64,000 nucleotides of DNA from Bradyrhizobium sp. ISRA464 (GCF_029910095.1 NZ_CP094526.1:1922001-1986000); one strand, 5' to 3'; shown: positions 1 to 8,567, counted from the stretch's first letter. Translations and numbers: made by a program. Notes: generated by a model not told the origin, from the letters alone.

Positions 1-234
1 GTCGATGCCGTCGGCGGAATACTCGCGGATCTTGTTCCGCAAGGTCCGGACCGACAGCCCGAGCACGCGCGCGGCGCGGGTGCGGTTGCCGTCGCAGCGG
101 GCCAGCGTTTGCAGCACGAGCTCCCGTTCGACCTCGTCGACGGTCGCACCGATCAGCAGTGGCACGATTTCATTTGGGGCCAGCGACGGCAGCAGCACAG
201 CTTCCGGCGCAGGCAGGGTGGACGCGTAGGACAT
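1..234 (-). CDS. Short Fis-type helix-turn-helix regulator (FlbD-like C-terminal domain), 3' end outside window
   Basis: The minus strand is open from the window edge to an ATG at 232-234, giving 78 codons, with a strong ribosome binding site (GGGAGGT) just upstream. The N-terminal 30 residues are hydrophobic and non-conserved; residues about 33-72 form a Fis-type helix-turn-helix (RDGN-like motif CDGNRTRAARVLGL followed by SVRTLRNKI). This is the DNA-binding end of NtrC/FlbD-type sigma-54 activators, but here it starts directly at the DNA-binding region with no receiver or AAA+ domain. In this family such short proteins accompany flagellar genes, so a flagellar regulatory role is an inference only. 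The C-terminus is not visible. Confidence 0.8.
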   Translation of the reverse strand, partial: MSYASTLPAPEAVLLPSLAPNEIVPLLIGATVDEVERELVLQTLARCDGNRTRAARVLGLSVRTLRNKIREYSADGID

Positions 235-409
235 TGACACCTCCCGATCAACGCCCGCCTCACCGATGAAGCGGAAACATCGAGAATCGAACTACCCCAA
301 AACCTGTAGTTTCACGCTGTGCCCGTTTGGTTAACAACTCCTTAATATCCACTAAGCGTCTGCGCTATAACGCAAATACCCCGAAATCGCCACGATTGGG
401 TTCCCGTCG

Positions 410-1177
410 TCACAGCGTCCGATAGCCGCCATCCACCATCACGATCGACCCGGAGACGTAAGCCGACATATCGGAGGCCAGGAAGATCGCGGGCCCCACA
501 ATGTCTTCCGGCTTGCCGGCGCGGCCGAGCGGCGTGTGATCCATGAAGACCTTCACCAGATCCGGATTGGTGGCGCGCACCTTCTCGTTCAGCGGTGTCT
601 CGATGAACCCCGGGCCGATCGCATTGACGCGCACGCCATCCTTGCCGAGCTCGGCGGCGAGCGCCTTGGTGAAGCCGAGCACGCCGTGCTTGGAAGCGGT
701 ATAGGCGGGTGAGCTCGGCGTGCGCAGATGTACGAAGGACTGGATCGAGCCGATATTGACGATGCGCCCCTTGTTCTTGCGCAGCGGCGCAAGGAAGGCA
801 TGCGTCACGTTGAAGACGCCGGTGAGATTGATCGAGATGATGTCCTCCCAGTCCTTGATCACGGCCTCTTCTGCGCCAAGCATGCCGTTGCGGCGGGCGA
901 TGCCGGCATTGTTGACCAGGATGGAGACCGGCCCGACCTTGTCGGCCACCTGCTTTGCCATCGCGATGCAGGCGTCGCGATTGGTGACGTCGAGCGCGAA
1001 GCTCTCCGCCTTGCCGCCGGCGCCGCGGATCTCCTTTGCCGCCTCGGCCGCGGCGTCGCCATTCATGTCGAGCAGCACGACGCGCGCGCCCTCGCGTCCG
1101 TAGCCTAGAGCGATCGCGCGCCCGATGCCGGAGCCCGCACCGGTGACGACGGCAATGTGATTGTCGAGTAGGGGCAT
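410..1177 (-). CDS. SDR-family NAD(P)-dependent oxidoreductase
   Basis: A 255-residue classical short-chain dehydrogenase. The dinucleotide-binding motif TGAGSGIG lies at residues 12-19, NNAG at 89-92, and the catalytic Tyr159/Lys163 pair sits in YTASK. An aspartate at residue 37, at the end of beta-2, suggests NAD(H) rather than NADP(H) preference. I chose the ATG at 1175-1177 because GAGGAAC precedes it; an in-frame start further upstream (1219) would add residues with no family similarity. Members of this type reduce or oxidise secondary alcohols or sugars, but the substrate cannot be read from the sequence. It stands alone, divergent from the J-domain gene. Confidence 0.9.
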   Translation of the reverse strand: MPLLDNHIAVVTGAGSGIGRAIALGYGREGARVVLLDMNGDAAAEAAKEIRGAGGKAESFALDVTNRDACIAMAKQVADKVGPVSILVNNAGIARRNGMLGAEEAVIKDWEDIISINLTGVFNVTHAFLAPLRKNKGRIVNIGSIQSFVHLRTPSSPAYTASKHGVLGFTKALAAELGKDGVRVNAIGPGFIETPLNEKVRATNPDLVKVFMDHTPLGRAGKPEDIVGPAIFLASDMSAYVSGSIVMVDGGYRTL

Positions 1178-1296
1178 GGCGTTCCTCGTTTGTTGTGAGT
1201 TGTCGACAACACTATTCAAAACTGCGCCAATCGAAACGCCAAGCCGTGTTTGCGCGTTGCTGTCATCCAGATTCGGATGACAGCACGGACCCGAAC

Positions 1297-1770
1297 ATGG
1301 ACCCGCATATCAGGCAGTGGAGACTTGCGATCGAGCGCTTCCGCGCGGCGTCCGATCCCGACTACGGCGAGATGGCCCGGATGGTGGCCGAGATCGCCGC
1401 AACCGACATCGACGAGACGCTGCGACAGGCGGCCGCACAGGTGCTGCCGATCCTGCGCCACGCGGCCGCAAGATCGGCCGATCGCCGCACCAAGGAGATG
1501 GCGCGACGCCGCCTTGGCATCATCAGCGATGCGCTGCATATGCTGTCCGCGCCGCAGTTCGGCCGGCGCGGCCTCGCACCGAAGATGCTGACGCTGGAAG
1601 ACCGGTATCGGCAACTGCTCGGCCTGCCGCTCGGCCGGCGCCTGGCAGCGACCGAGATCCATCAGGCCTTCAAGCGCGCCGCCAAGACGGTGCATCCCGA
1701 TGGCGGTGGCAACAGCGCGGCGTTCCTCGAGCTGGCCGCCGCGCGCGACGCGCTGATCAAGCATCATTGA
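1297..1770 (+). CDS. J-domain (DnaJ-like) protein
   Basis: 157 residues. The first 95 are an alpha-helical region rich in Ala, Arg and Asp; the last 55 form a short J domain with the diagnostic HPD at residues 133-135, followed by glycines. No G/F-rich region, zinc fingers or membrane segment is present, so it is a type III-like J protein that would stimulate an Hsp70 ATPase on an unknown client. The ATG at 1297 is preferred over an in-frame upstream start at 1195, which would overlap the SDR gene's leader. Monocistronic by spacing. Confidence 0.75.
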   Translation: MDPHIRQWRLAIERFRAASDPDYGEMARMVAEIAATDIDETLRQAAAQVLPILRHAAARSADRRTKEMARRRLGIISDALHMLSAPQFGRRGLAPKMLTLEDRYRQLLGLPLGRRLAATEIHQAFKRAAKTVHPDGGGNSAAFLELAAARDALIKHH

Positions 1771-1945
1771 CGCGGCATCGCCATGCCGGCCAGCACACGG
1801 GCGGGCGTCGCGGCATTGCCGTACGCCCGCCCGGTGCATTCTCGGGCGCCGTGCCAAATTGCGCTGCGATGCGCGCTTGCTACAGTCGGCGCGCCGCGAT
1901 TCGTATCTGCGTCGCGACGTGAGCGAACTTCAGGGAGACCGCACA

Positions 1946-2386
1946 ATGAGATTGTCATCCGCCCTTCGTGCCGCGCTGGTCGTACTGACGGCGTTCGCAG
2001 GCGCCGCCTTGTCCTCCGCCGCCCATGCCGATAGCGGCTTCATCAGACTCACGATCTACAAGGCCGGATGGATCATCGGCGGCTCCGGCGGCAGCGGTAC
2101 CTTGACGTTCCGCGGCCGCACCTATGCGCTCTCCACCGGCGGGCTCGACTACGGTCTGGTGTTCGGCGGCTCCAAGACCGTGCTGCGCGGCCGTGTCAGC
2201 AACATCAATCGTCCCTCCGACGTCGCCGGCATCTATGGCGCGGCGGGTGCGGGGCTGGCGCTCGGCCGCGGCGCCCGCGCGATCGTGCTCACCAACCAGA
2301 AGGGCGCGGTGCTCGAACTGACCGGCCAGCAAGTGGGCCTGATGGCGAACGCCGATCTGAGCGGCCTCGCGATCACGATGCGATAG
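1946..2386 (+). CDS. Exported glycine-rich conserved protein, function unknown
   Basis: 146 residues starting at an ATG with AGGGAGA upstream. Residues 1-28 are a clear Sec signal peptide ending in SSAAHA, so the mature protein is periplasmic or surface exposed. The mature part is glycine and small-residue rich with repeated aliphatic stretches (GSGTLTF, GLVFGGSK, GIYGAAGAGLALGRG), suggestive of a beta-rich or lipid-interacting fold. I recognise it only as a conserved rhizobial hypothetical and do not assign a function. It converges on the NUDIX gene, with a hairpin between them. Confidence 0.7.
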   Translation: MRLSSALRAALVVLTAFAGAALSSAAHADSGFIRLTIYKAGWIIGGSGGSGTLTFRGRTYALSTGGLDYGLVFGGSKTVLRGRVSNINRPSDVAGIYGAAGAGLALGRGARAIVLTNQKGAVLELTGQQVGLMANADLSGLAITMR

Positions 2387-2420
2387 CGCGCTGCTCTTAT
2401 CGTCGCATCTTGCGTGATGT

Positions 2421-2442
2421 CGTCCCGCCACGCGACGGGACG
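2421..2442. terminator. Hairpin between convergent genes
   Basis: CGTCCCG at 2421-2427 pairs with CGGGACG at 2436-2442 over an 8-base loop, in the 65-bp gap between two convergent genes. No T-tract follows, so bidirectional terminator function is an inference from position. Confidence 0.4.
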
Positions 2443-2451
2443 GCTCGGCAT

Positions 2452-3033
2452 TCACCTGAACAGACGCAGCGCTGCGTATTGCAGCAGCATGATGGTCTTG
2501 GCATCGACAATGCGGCCGTCGCTGATCATGGCGAGCGCCTCGTCGATCGGAAGCTCCAGCACCTCGATGTCCTCGCCCTCGTCGGCGACCCCGCCGCCAT
2601 CGCCGACACGCATCGCGGCGTCGTATTCGGCGACAAAGAAATGCAGCTTCTCGGTCACTGCGCCGGGAGTCATGAACGCCTCGAACACCTTGCGCACGTG
2701 CTCGAGCCGGTAGCCGATTTCTTCCTCTGCCTCGGCGCGAATGCGTAGCTCGGGCGCCGCGTCGTCGAGCATGCCTGCGGCGGCCTCGATCAGCAGGTCG
2801 TCATAGCCGTTGGCGAAGGCGGGGTAGCGGAATTGCCGCACCAGCACGACAGTGCGCGTCTTCAGATTGTAGGGCAGCAGCACCGCGCCGTTGCCGCGAT
2901 CATAGCTCTCACGAACCTGCGTCTGCCACTCGCCATTGGTGCGGCGGTAGTCGAAGGTCGTGCTCGTGAGCAGGTAGCGGGCCTTGGAGAGGACGCGAAC
3001 ATCTTTGACGCGAACCCGGTCGGATATGCTCAT
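2452..3033 (-). CDS. NUDIX hydrolase, GDP-mannose/ADP-ribose pyrophosphatase type (NudK-like)
   Basis: 193 residues. The NUDIX box lies at about residues 87-108 (GMLDD...IRAEAEEEIGY), keeping the metal-binding glutamates EEE before G107. The spacing and IR-x-EA-x-EE-x-G form resemble NudK, which splits GDP-mannose or ADP-ribose into nucleoside monophosphate and sugar phosphate. The C-terminus ends in the family-typical KTIMLLQY segment. The ATG at 3031-3033 fits family length; the upstream extension would read through a hairpin. The GNAT gene ends about 95 bp upstream in the same direction. Confidence 0.8.
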   Translation of the reverse strand: MSISDRVRVKDVRVLSKARYLLTSTTFDYRRTNGEWQTQVRESYDRGNGAVLLPYNLKTRTVVLVRQFRYPAFANGYDDLLIEAAAGMLDDAAPELRIRAEAEEEIGYRLEHVRKVFEAFMTPGAVTEKLHFFVAEYDAAMRVGDGGGVADEGEDIEVLELPIDEALAMISDGRIVDAKTIMLLQYAALRLFR

Positions 3034-3054
3034 CGGTACACCTCGCGCGAGGAC

Positions 3055-3083
3055 TTCACCTCTCCCACAAGGGGAGAGGTGAA
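3055..3083. terminator. Perfect 12-bp hairpin between GNAT and NUDIX genes
   Basis: TTCACCTCTCCC (3055-3066) pairs perfectly with GGGAGAGGTGAA (3072-3083) across a 5-base loop. It lies between the GNAT stop and the NUDIX start, both on the minus strand, so it could end the GNAT transcript or act as a REP-like mRNA stabiliser. Hairpins of this sequence type recur in alphaproteobacterial intergenic regions. Confidence 0.5.
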
Positions 3084-3127
3084 CCATCGATGTGACAGGA
3101 GCCGATCTCATTATCAGTACGGGGCTC

Positions 3128-3589
3128 TCACGTCGTCGCTTCGCGGCCGTCGAGCCATTTGGCCAGCATCATCGATGTGGATTCCTCGTAGCCGATCGAT
3201 TGGTAGAAGCCGCTCGCCTTGGTGTTCTCGCGCCGGACCAGCAGTTGCAGCTTCGGCACGCCGGCCTCACGCAGCCAGTCCTCCGCCGCCGCCATGATGG
3301 TCCGGCCAAGGCCCTTGCCCTGCCGGCCGGGATCGACCGCCACGTAATAGACCCAGCCGCGATGACCGTCATGGCCGACCATCGCGGTCGCCGCGATCGC
3401 GCCGCCGTCGCGGCCGACCAGCACGGCCGAATTCGGTCCGCGCCGCGCCAATGTGATGTCGGCTGTGGGATCGTTCCACGGCCGCGTCAGGCCGCAAGCC
3501 TGCCACAGCGCAACGACGTCGGCGACGTCGTGATCGGTGATCGGAGCAATGGAAAGGGCGGGAGAGGGCATGGTCGCAGATGCAGTCAC
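3128..3589 (-). CDS. GNAT-family acetyltransferase (YpeA-like)
   Basis: 153 residues from a GTG at 3589 that overlaps the stop of the upstream dehydrogenase (GTGA); an in-frame ATG at 3571 is an alternative start. The acetyl-CoA pyrophosphate loop is visible as RQGKGLG, after the beta-4 strand YYVAVDP, and the C-terminal GFYQSIGYE matches the GNAT end. The overall pattern resembles YpeA, a GNAT of unknown substrate. Overlap with the FAD-linked dehydrogenase means they are co-transcribed, so a small-molecule amine or acid linked to that enzyme is possible but unproven. Confidence 0.8.
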   Translation of the reverse strand: MTASATMPSPALSIAPITDHDVADVVALWQACGLTRPWNDPTADITLARRGPNSAVLVGRDGGAIAATAMVGHDGHRGWVYYVAVDPGRQGKGLGRTIMAAAEDWLREAGVPKLQLLVRRENTKASGFYQSIGYEESTSMMLAKWLDGREATT

Positions 3590-5013
3590 AGCACTTTGCC
3601 GGGGTTCATGATGCCGAACGGATCGAGCATCGTCTTGATGGAACGCATCAGTTCGATCGCGACCTTGTCCTTCACGTCCGGGAGTTCATCGCGCTTGAGC
3701 ACGCCGATGCCGTGCTCGGCCGAGATCGAGCCGCCCATGCGCAACACGATCTCGAACACCACGGCATTGACGTCGTGCCAACGCGCCAGGAAGTCGGCGG
3801 CATTGCCGCCGATCGGCTGGCTGACATTGTAGTGGATGTTGCCGTCGCCGAGATGGCCGAACGGCACCGGCCGCGACCCCGGGATCAGCTTCACCACGGC
3901 GGCGTTGGCCTCTTCGATGAAGGCGGGGACGGCGGCGACCGGCACCGAGATGTCGTGCTTGATCGAGCCGCCCTCGGGCTTCTGCGCCGCCGACATCTCG
4001 TCGCGCAGTTTCCAGAAGGCCTGGCGCTGGCTCAAATTCGCGGCGATGACGGCGTCGTCGACGATGCCGTCTTCCATGCCTTTGGTGAGGATCGCTTCCA
4101 GCGTGTCGCGGGCGTCGTCACGCGAGGACGACAGCTCCATCAGCACGTACCAGGGATGCTTGCTCGTCAAGGGATCGCGGATGTCGATGCCGTGGCGGAT
4201 CGAAAAATCGACCGCGATGTCGCCGAGTAGTTCGAAGCTGGTCAGAGCGCCCGCCGCCTCGTTGCGCGAGATCGACAGCAGCTTCAATGCGGCTTCCGGC
4301 GACTTCAAGCCAACATAGGCGGTCTCGACTGCACGCGGCCTCGGAAACAGCTTCAGCGTCGCCGCGGTAATGATGCCGAGCGTGCCTTCGGCGCCGATGA
4401 AGAGGTTGCGCAGGTCGTAGCCGGTGTTGTCCTTCTTCAGCTTGGACAGCGCGTTCAGCACGCGGCCGTCCGCCAGCACGACCTCGAGGCCGAGCGACAT
4501 CTCGCGCGCGACGCCGTAGGCCAGCGCCGCGGTGCCGCCGGCATTGGTCGAGAGGTTGCCGCCGATCGTGCAACTGCCTTCGGCGCCGAGCGAGAGCGGA
4601 AACAGCCGGTCGACCTCGCCGGCCTTCTGCTGCGCGACTTGCAGCACCACGCCGGCCTCGCAGGTCATGGTGTTGGATTCAGTGTCGATGTCGCGGATCT
4701 TGTCCATGCGCCGCATCGAGACGACCACTTCGCCATTGTGCGGCGTCTGGCCGCCGACCAGGCCGGTGTTGCCGCCCTGCGGCACCAGCGCGATCCGGTG
4801 CTCGGTCGCGAGCTTGCAGATTGCGGAGACCTCGGCGGTCGAGCCCGGGCGCAGCACCAGCGGCGAGCGGCCCTGGAACAGGTTGCGCTCCTCGGTCAGG
4901 TAGGGCGCGATATCGGCGGCATCGGTCACCGCATATTTCTCGCCGACGATGGCGCGGAATTTCTGGATCAGGTCGGGCGGAAGCGGGGGCATGGCAGGCT
5001 GGACGATATTCAT
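3586..5013 (-). CDS. FAD-binding D-2-hydroxyacid dehydrogenase (GlcD/D2HGDH-like)
   Basis: 475 residues. The N-terminal half is a PCMH-type FAD-binding domain with the pyrophosphate loop PQGGNTGLVGGQ and GSCTIGGNLSTNAGG; the C-terminal half is the FAD-oxidase C domain with HLGDGNIHYN and SAEHGIGVLK, ending FGIMNPGKVL. The two His-containing motifs are the metal/substrate-binding residues in D-lactate, D-2-hydroxyglutarate and glycolate dehydrogenases. It would oxidise a D-2-hydroxyacid to the 2-oxoacid and pass electrons to a quinone or ETF. No GlcE/GlcF partners are adjacent, which favours the single-subunit D2HGDH-like type. The ATG at 5013 gives the family length. Confidence 0.88.
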   Translation of the reverse strand: MNIVQPAMPPLPPDLIQKFRAIVGEKYAVTDAADIAPYLTEERNLFQGRSPLVLRPGSTAEVSAICKLATEHRIALVPQGGNTGLVGGQTPHNGEVVVSMRRMDKIRDIDTESNTMTCEAGVVLQVAQQKAGEVDRLFPLSLGAEGSCTIGGNLSTNAGGTAALAYGVAREMSLGLEVVLADGRVLNALSKLKKDNTGYDLRNLFIGAEGTLGIITAATLKLFPRPRAVETAYVGLKSPEAALKLLSISRNEAAGALTSFELLGDIAVDFSIRHGIDIRDPLTSKHPWYVLMELSSSRDDARDTLEAILTKGMEDGIVDDAVIAANLSQRQAFWKLRDEMSAAQKPEGGSIKHDISVPVAAVPAFIEEANAAVVKLIPGSRPVPFGHLGDGNIHYNVSQPIGGNAADFLARWHDVNAVVFEIVLRMGGSISAEHGIGVLKRDELPDVKDKVAIELMRSIKTMLDPFGIMNPGKVL

Positions 5014-5126
5014 TGTTCTTGGTCTTTCACTCCCGATGTCGAGCATGATGCCATTGCGGCAACCGCATCACGCGCTGATCTCCTTGGCTGAGCGGGGTCT
5101 GTCCGAAAAGCGGTTCCTTGTTCGGA

Positions 5127-6119
5127 TCATGCCCGGCCGACGGCCGCGCGGCGCAGCCGGTCGTTGATGGCTTCGCCGAGGCCGTCGTCCGGAATCGGCA
5201 TCACCGCGATTGCATCGGCGTTTTTTGTGTCGAGCGCGCGAAGGTAGCCGAAAAGATTGGCGGCGGCCTCGGCGAGATCGCCGCGCTCGGACAGGTTCAT
5301 CACCACGGAGGCGAATCCGGCCCGCGCGATCTTGGCGGACCCGAACGCGAGCAGTGCTTCGCCGACATGGACGTCGCTGGCATTGAGCCGGACCGGCGTG
5401 CGCGGCGCGTAGTGCGAGGCAAGCATGCCGGGCGCCACCGGCTGGCCGTCGTCGCCCTCCGCGCTCGGCGGCGGCGATTGCAGGGGATGGCCGAGCACGC
5501 GCTCGATCTCGGCGCGGGGCAGGCCGCCGGGCCGCAGCAGCACCGGATCCGAGAAGCAGCCGACGATGGTCGATTCAACGCCGACCTCGACCGGCCCGCC
5601 ATCGACGATCAGGTCGATGCGGCCGGCGAGGTCGGCGTTCACATGCTCGGCCGTGGTCGGCGAGACATGGCCGGAGAGGTTGGCCGAGGGGGCCACCACG
5701 GCGCCGCCGAAGGTCTTGATGATCTCGCGCGCCACCTTGTGGGCCGGGACACGGATCGCGACAGTTTCGAGGCCGGCGGTAGCCAGCTCCGCCACCGGGC
5801 AGGACAGGGCCTTCGGCAGCACCAGAGTCAGCGGGCCGGGCCAGAAGGCTTCCGCAAGCCGCAAGGCCTGCCCGTCGAACAGGGCGATCCGCCGGGCGGC
5901 AGCGAGATCGGCGACGTGGGCGATCAGCGGATTGAAGGCCGGCCGGCCCTTGGCCTGGTAAAGGCATGCGATCGCGGCCGCGTTGCCGGCATCGGCGCCA
6001 AGGCCGTAGACGGTCTCGGTCGGGAAGGCCACCAGGCCGCCCTCGGCCAAGACCCCCGCAGCCGTCGCGGTGGCGGCGGAGCCGGCGGGCAAAACGAGCG
6101 TTTTCAGGCCTGTATCCAC
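5127..6119 (-). CDS. L-threonylcarbamoyladenylate synthase (Sua5/YrdC/TsaC type)
   Basis: 330 residues. An N-terminal YrdC domain (to about residue 205) carries GGLVAFPTETVYGLGADA, KGRPAFNPL, PSANLSGHVSPTTAEHV and the conserved VESTIV segment; a C-terminal Sua5 domain follows, with the linker APGMLASHYAPRTP typical of the long form. It condenses threonine, bicarbonate and ATP into threonylcarbamoyl-AMP for tRNA t6A37. Start is a GTG at 6119. It is divergent from tRNA-Pro, 69 bp away. Confidence 0.93.
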   Translation of the reverse strand: MDTGLKTLVLPAGSAATATAAGVLAEGGLVAFPTETVYGLGADAGNAAAIACLYQAKGRPAFNPLIAHVADLAAARRIALFDGQALRLAEAFWPGPLTLVLPKALSCPVAELATAGLETVAIRVPAHKVAREIIKTFGGAVVAPSANLSGHVSPTTAEHVNADLAGRIDLIVDGGPVEVGVESTIVGCFSDPVLLRPGGLPRAEIERVLGHPLQSPPPSAEGDDGQPVAPGMLASHYAPRTPVRLNASDVHVGEALLAFGSAKIARAGFASVVMNLSERGDLAEAAANLFGYLRALDTKNADAIAVMPIPDDGLGEAINDRLRRAAVGRA

Positions 6120-6188
6120 CGTGACTAAATCCTCAATCGGGTACCTTGCAGTCCCTGAAACCCAACGCTATAAGCCGGGCCTCTTAGT

Positions 6189-6265
6189 CGGAGTGTGGCT
6201 CAGCCCGGTAGAGCACTGCGTTCGGGACGCAGGGGTCGCAGGTTCGAATCCTGCCACTCCGACCA
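6189..6265 (+). tRNA. tRNA-Pro (anticodon CGG)
   Basis: A 77-nt cloverleaf: acceptor CGGAGTG pairs with CACTCCG, anticodon arm CTGCG/CGCAG encloses the loop TTCGGGA with anticodon CGG, T-arm GCAGGTTCGAATCCTGC, and CCA is encoded. An integrase gene begins its 3' end about 250 bp beyond this tRNA, the usual arrangement for a tRNA used as an integration site. Confidence 0.97.
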
Positions 6266-6518
6266 TTCTTTCAATGGCTTATAGTTTCGCCGGTCTGATG
6301 GCGCAACGAAATGCGCAACGAATTGGGTCATCTTACACCGTTGCGCGGCCATTTGATGCCATTCTTTCTGGTGCTGGCAGTATCATCAGGGTGGCGGTCC
6401 TCGCCCCTTGAGGTGTGGGGGCGACGTCCGGGAACTCTTAGTCGTGATAATCGGCATTCGGTGGCGGGAGGCCCGCGACGCGCGCGTCGACGCTTGAGGT
6501 CGAAGCTCGAATGTTGAG
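6266..6518. other. Gap between tRNA-Pro and integrase 1, with repeated GCGCAAC motifs
   Basis: No gene is supported here. GCGCAACGAA occurs at 6301-6310 and 6313-6322, and an inverted GTTGCGC at 6340-6346. Spaced short repeats next to an integrase and its tRNA target are what arm-type integrase or excisionase binding sites look like. The 13-mer AACGAAATGCGCA (6305-6317) reappears in the same orientation near the other end of the locus (9943-9955). Confidence 0.35.
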
Positions 6519-7784
6519 CTAGCGGCGTCCCCCGAAAGCCTCTGCCGCTTCCTCTTGGAAGTCCGGATGATGATGGCCGTAGTTTTGCTCGAGCTGCTCG
6601 ACGGTCATACCAAGCCATCCAGCGGCTTCCCACAGATCGGTACCTGCCTGCATTTGCCACGTAGCCGCGGTATGTCGGAGCGAGTGCCGCACGACTTCAT
6701 CGCCAAGCCCTGCATCCTCAAGGATTCCCTCCCAGGCGGAGCGGATCTTTCCAGCGAGAGGCTGGCCGTCATGCATGCGGTTGACGACGAAGCGGATTTC
6801 CTCGCCATCCTTCATCAGCCCCGCCGCGCGCAGTTTGGCCGAACGCCGCGCGTCGATAGAACGCCAGCGCACCAAATGTGGTCGTAGTCGATTGGCAATT
6901 TTTGTTGGAGGACGCCGCTTCTTGGTGGCTTGTTCGTCGCTGCCTCGACCCTGATAGATCATGGCATTGAGGTTCAACCATGGATGCGTAGTGGTCGCCA
7001 TCCATTGTGTCCGGCGGATCGTCTCCTCTCGCCTGGCGCTGTACAGCCCGATGAGAATAAAGCGTGCTGCCGGCCGACGCCGATTGATGATCCAGCGCTC
7101 ACGGCGGATCAGGCGCCCGTTCAGAGTGCTCTTCCAGTGACCACGCGCGACATCCCAAACGTAGCCCATCGCTGCACCGAATAGACGAGCGGCCTCGTTT
7201 CGCGTTAGCCAACGCTGCCGGCCGTCTGCCTTTGGCGGCAACGTAACCTTTGGCACGATGCTAAGCGTGTGCTCGGCATGGTAGGCGTTAATCGCGGCAC
7301 GCAGATCTTCTAGCCGCCGCCGCGCCGTTTGATCCGAGACAGTTCCGGCGCGCGGTGTAATACCGGCCGCTCTATTGTTCTGGTTCGGAGCGCCGGTCGA
7401 CCAGTCGACAAAGTCCCGGCAGAGCTGCGCCTTAAGCTCTGAGATCTTCTTCGCACCGAAAAATGCGTTCAGATCGAGCAAGCGAATGAGCAATAGCTCA
7501 TGGTCTGCGAGTTTCCGGGAGTCCTGCGACCGGGGTCGTTTCAACGTCTCATAAAAGGTCAGGATATCCGCTATCGAGAGGATACGAGGGTCGGTCGCCC
7601 CAATTGCGAACGTGTGGCGCGAGCCGATGTATTTTTCCAGCGCTTGCGCTGCTCCATCAGTGTCATCGCGGCAGCAGCCTGTGCGGATCTGCCGTCGCTT
7701 TCCGCCCGATTGATCGAGGATGACCCAGCATCCTTCGTCTTCTCGCAGCCAGAGTCGCGGCGGTTTGGCTTTGCGGCCCGGCAT
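6519..7784 (-). CDS. Tyrosine-type site-specific recombinase (integrase 1)
   Basis: 421 residues. The N-terminal arm and core-binding regions precede a phage-integrase catalytic domain with the first Arg in LYSARREETI, the HxLRH box at residues 367-371 (HSLRH), and the nucleophile Tyr402 in QNYGHHHP. All catalytic positions appear intact. It is encoded pointing toward tRNA-Pro and would integrate or excise an element at that tRNA. Its first 214 bp overlap the small upstream gene in another frame. It is clearly related to integrase 2 (WLTRNEAARLF versus WLTRSDAAKLI; the RHTAATW and AAGWLGM segments). Confidence 0.92.
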   Translation of the reverse strand: MPGRKAKPPRLWLREDEGCWVILDQSGGKRRQIRTGCCRDDTDGAAQALEKYIGSRHTFAIGATDPRILSIADILTFYETLKRPRSQDSRKLADHELLLIRLLDLNAFFGAKKISELKAQLCRDFVDWSTGAPNQNNRAAGITPRAGTVSDQTARRRLEDLRAAINAYHAEHTLSIVPKVTLPPKADGRQRWLTRNEAARLFGAAMGYVWDVARGHWKSTLNGRLIRRERWIINRRRPAARFILIGLYSARREETIRRTQWMATTTHPWLNLNAMIYQGRGSDEQATKKRRPPTKIANRLRPHLVRWRSIDARRSAKLRAAGLMKDGEEIRFVVNRMHDGQPLAGKIRSAWEGILEDAGLGDEVVRHSLRHTAATWQMQAGTDLWEAAGWLGMTVEQLEQNYGHHHPDFQEEAAEAFGGRR

Positions 7785-8020
7785 GATGGTTTGACCATTT
7801 TGCGGATGGCACGAGGGGTCGTCAGATCCTTCCCTGCTACTTTGGCGATTTCAAGAGTCCCTACAGCCGTGGCCTTGCGCAAGGACGATAACGTCAACGG
7901 TCCGTCTGGAAAGAACACGGCAACAGCCTCCACAAGCGTCATCACTTCGTCCTCGTCCCATTGGGCGGGATTGGGCCGCGCTTTTGCGCGGGCGAGCTTG
8001 TCGACTTTATGCTTCGGCAT
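7571..8020 (-). CDS. Small helix-turn-helix-like protein overlapping integrase 1 (possible excisionase/regulator)
   Basis: 149 residues, ATG at 8018-8020. Residues about 28-75 (LVEAVAVFFPDGPLTLSSLR, then KVAGKDLTTPRAIRKM) align with a segment of the small gene beside integrase 2 and look like a short HTH or DNA-binding fold. The C-terminal third is low complexity, contains GSSS and SAQAA, and is read in a different frame from the overlapping start of integrase 1. The same features in the second copy argue that it is truly translated. A role as recombination directionality factor or int regulator is inferred from position only. Confidence 0.6.
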   Translation of the reverse strand: MPKHKVDKLARAKARPNPAQWDEDEVMTLVEAVAVFFPDGPLTLSSLRKATAVGTLEIAKVAGKDLTTPRAIRKMVKPSCRAAKPNRRDSGCEKTKDAGSSSINRAESDGRSAQAAAAMTLMEQRKRWKNTSARATRSQLGRPTLVSSR

Positions 8021-8216
8021 GCTTGGACAGGGTGCTCATGGATTAGCGAGCCCTTCGGCTCCGCCGTTAGTTCAAGGTGTATGTGAATTCTGCGTTTCGG
8101 GAAGCCTTTCCCTCGGCTAGTGCGGCAATTGGCGGCTGCGAGGTGCAAATCGGACAATTTGATAAGGGATCGACGCGTTCGCGGCATAAATTAGCGGCGG
8201 GCGTCCTCAAGACGCA

Positions 8217-8233
8217 CGACACGACCGGTGTCG
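8217..8233. promoter_or_regulatory. Inverted repeat between the two small HTH-like genes
   Basis: CGACAC (8217-8222) and GTGTCG (8228-8233) form a perfect 6-bp inverted repeat with a 5-base spacer, in the roughly 550-bp divergent region from which both integrase modules would be transcribed. It is a candidate operator; the rest of 8021-8324 shows nothing else I can support. Confidence 0.3.
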
Positions 8234-8324
8234 ATGTTCGATCGTGCCGCAGCAGATTGCTTATCTTGCGCAATCATCGATCAGGGTCGACGACGGTAAC
8301 TTCGAAATGTATGGGGAAATCTCG

Positions 8325-8549
8325 ATGGCAACGTCCGAAACGTACAAAACGTTTCTCAGTCGTGTCACCGAAGCGCGCGAAGCCGTGGCTACCCGCTCGG
8401 GTGTCCAAGCGCCAACTCCCCGGACGGTGGTCTTGAAGCTATCTGGCCAATTGTACGAGGTTACACGGCACTGTGCGATAATGGGGAACGTCGGCTTCCT
8501 TCGCAGGATTGGGAGGACCATAATTCAACAAGTGCGGCTTTGCCGCTGA
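8325..8549 (+). CDS. Small hypothetical protein in the integrase locus
   Basis: 74 codons from an ATG preceded by GGGGAA at good distance. The product is basic (MATSETYKTFLSRVTEAR at the start, a Cys near the end) with no motif I recognise. It ends 18 bp before the second HTH-like gene, so could be its leader cistron. Base composition is less GC-rich than the chromosome around it. May be real or may be untranslated leader. Confidence 0.35.
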   Translation: MATSETYKTFLSRVTEAREAVATRSGVQAPTPRTVVLKLSGQLYEVTRHCAIMGNVGFLRRIGRTIIQQVRLCR

Positions 8550-8567
8550 AGAACCGCGCAGGCGTCG

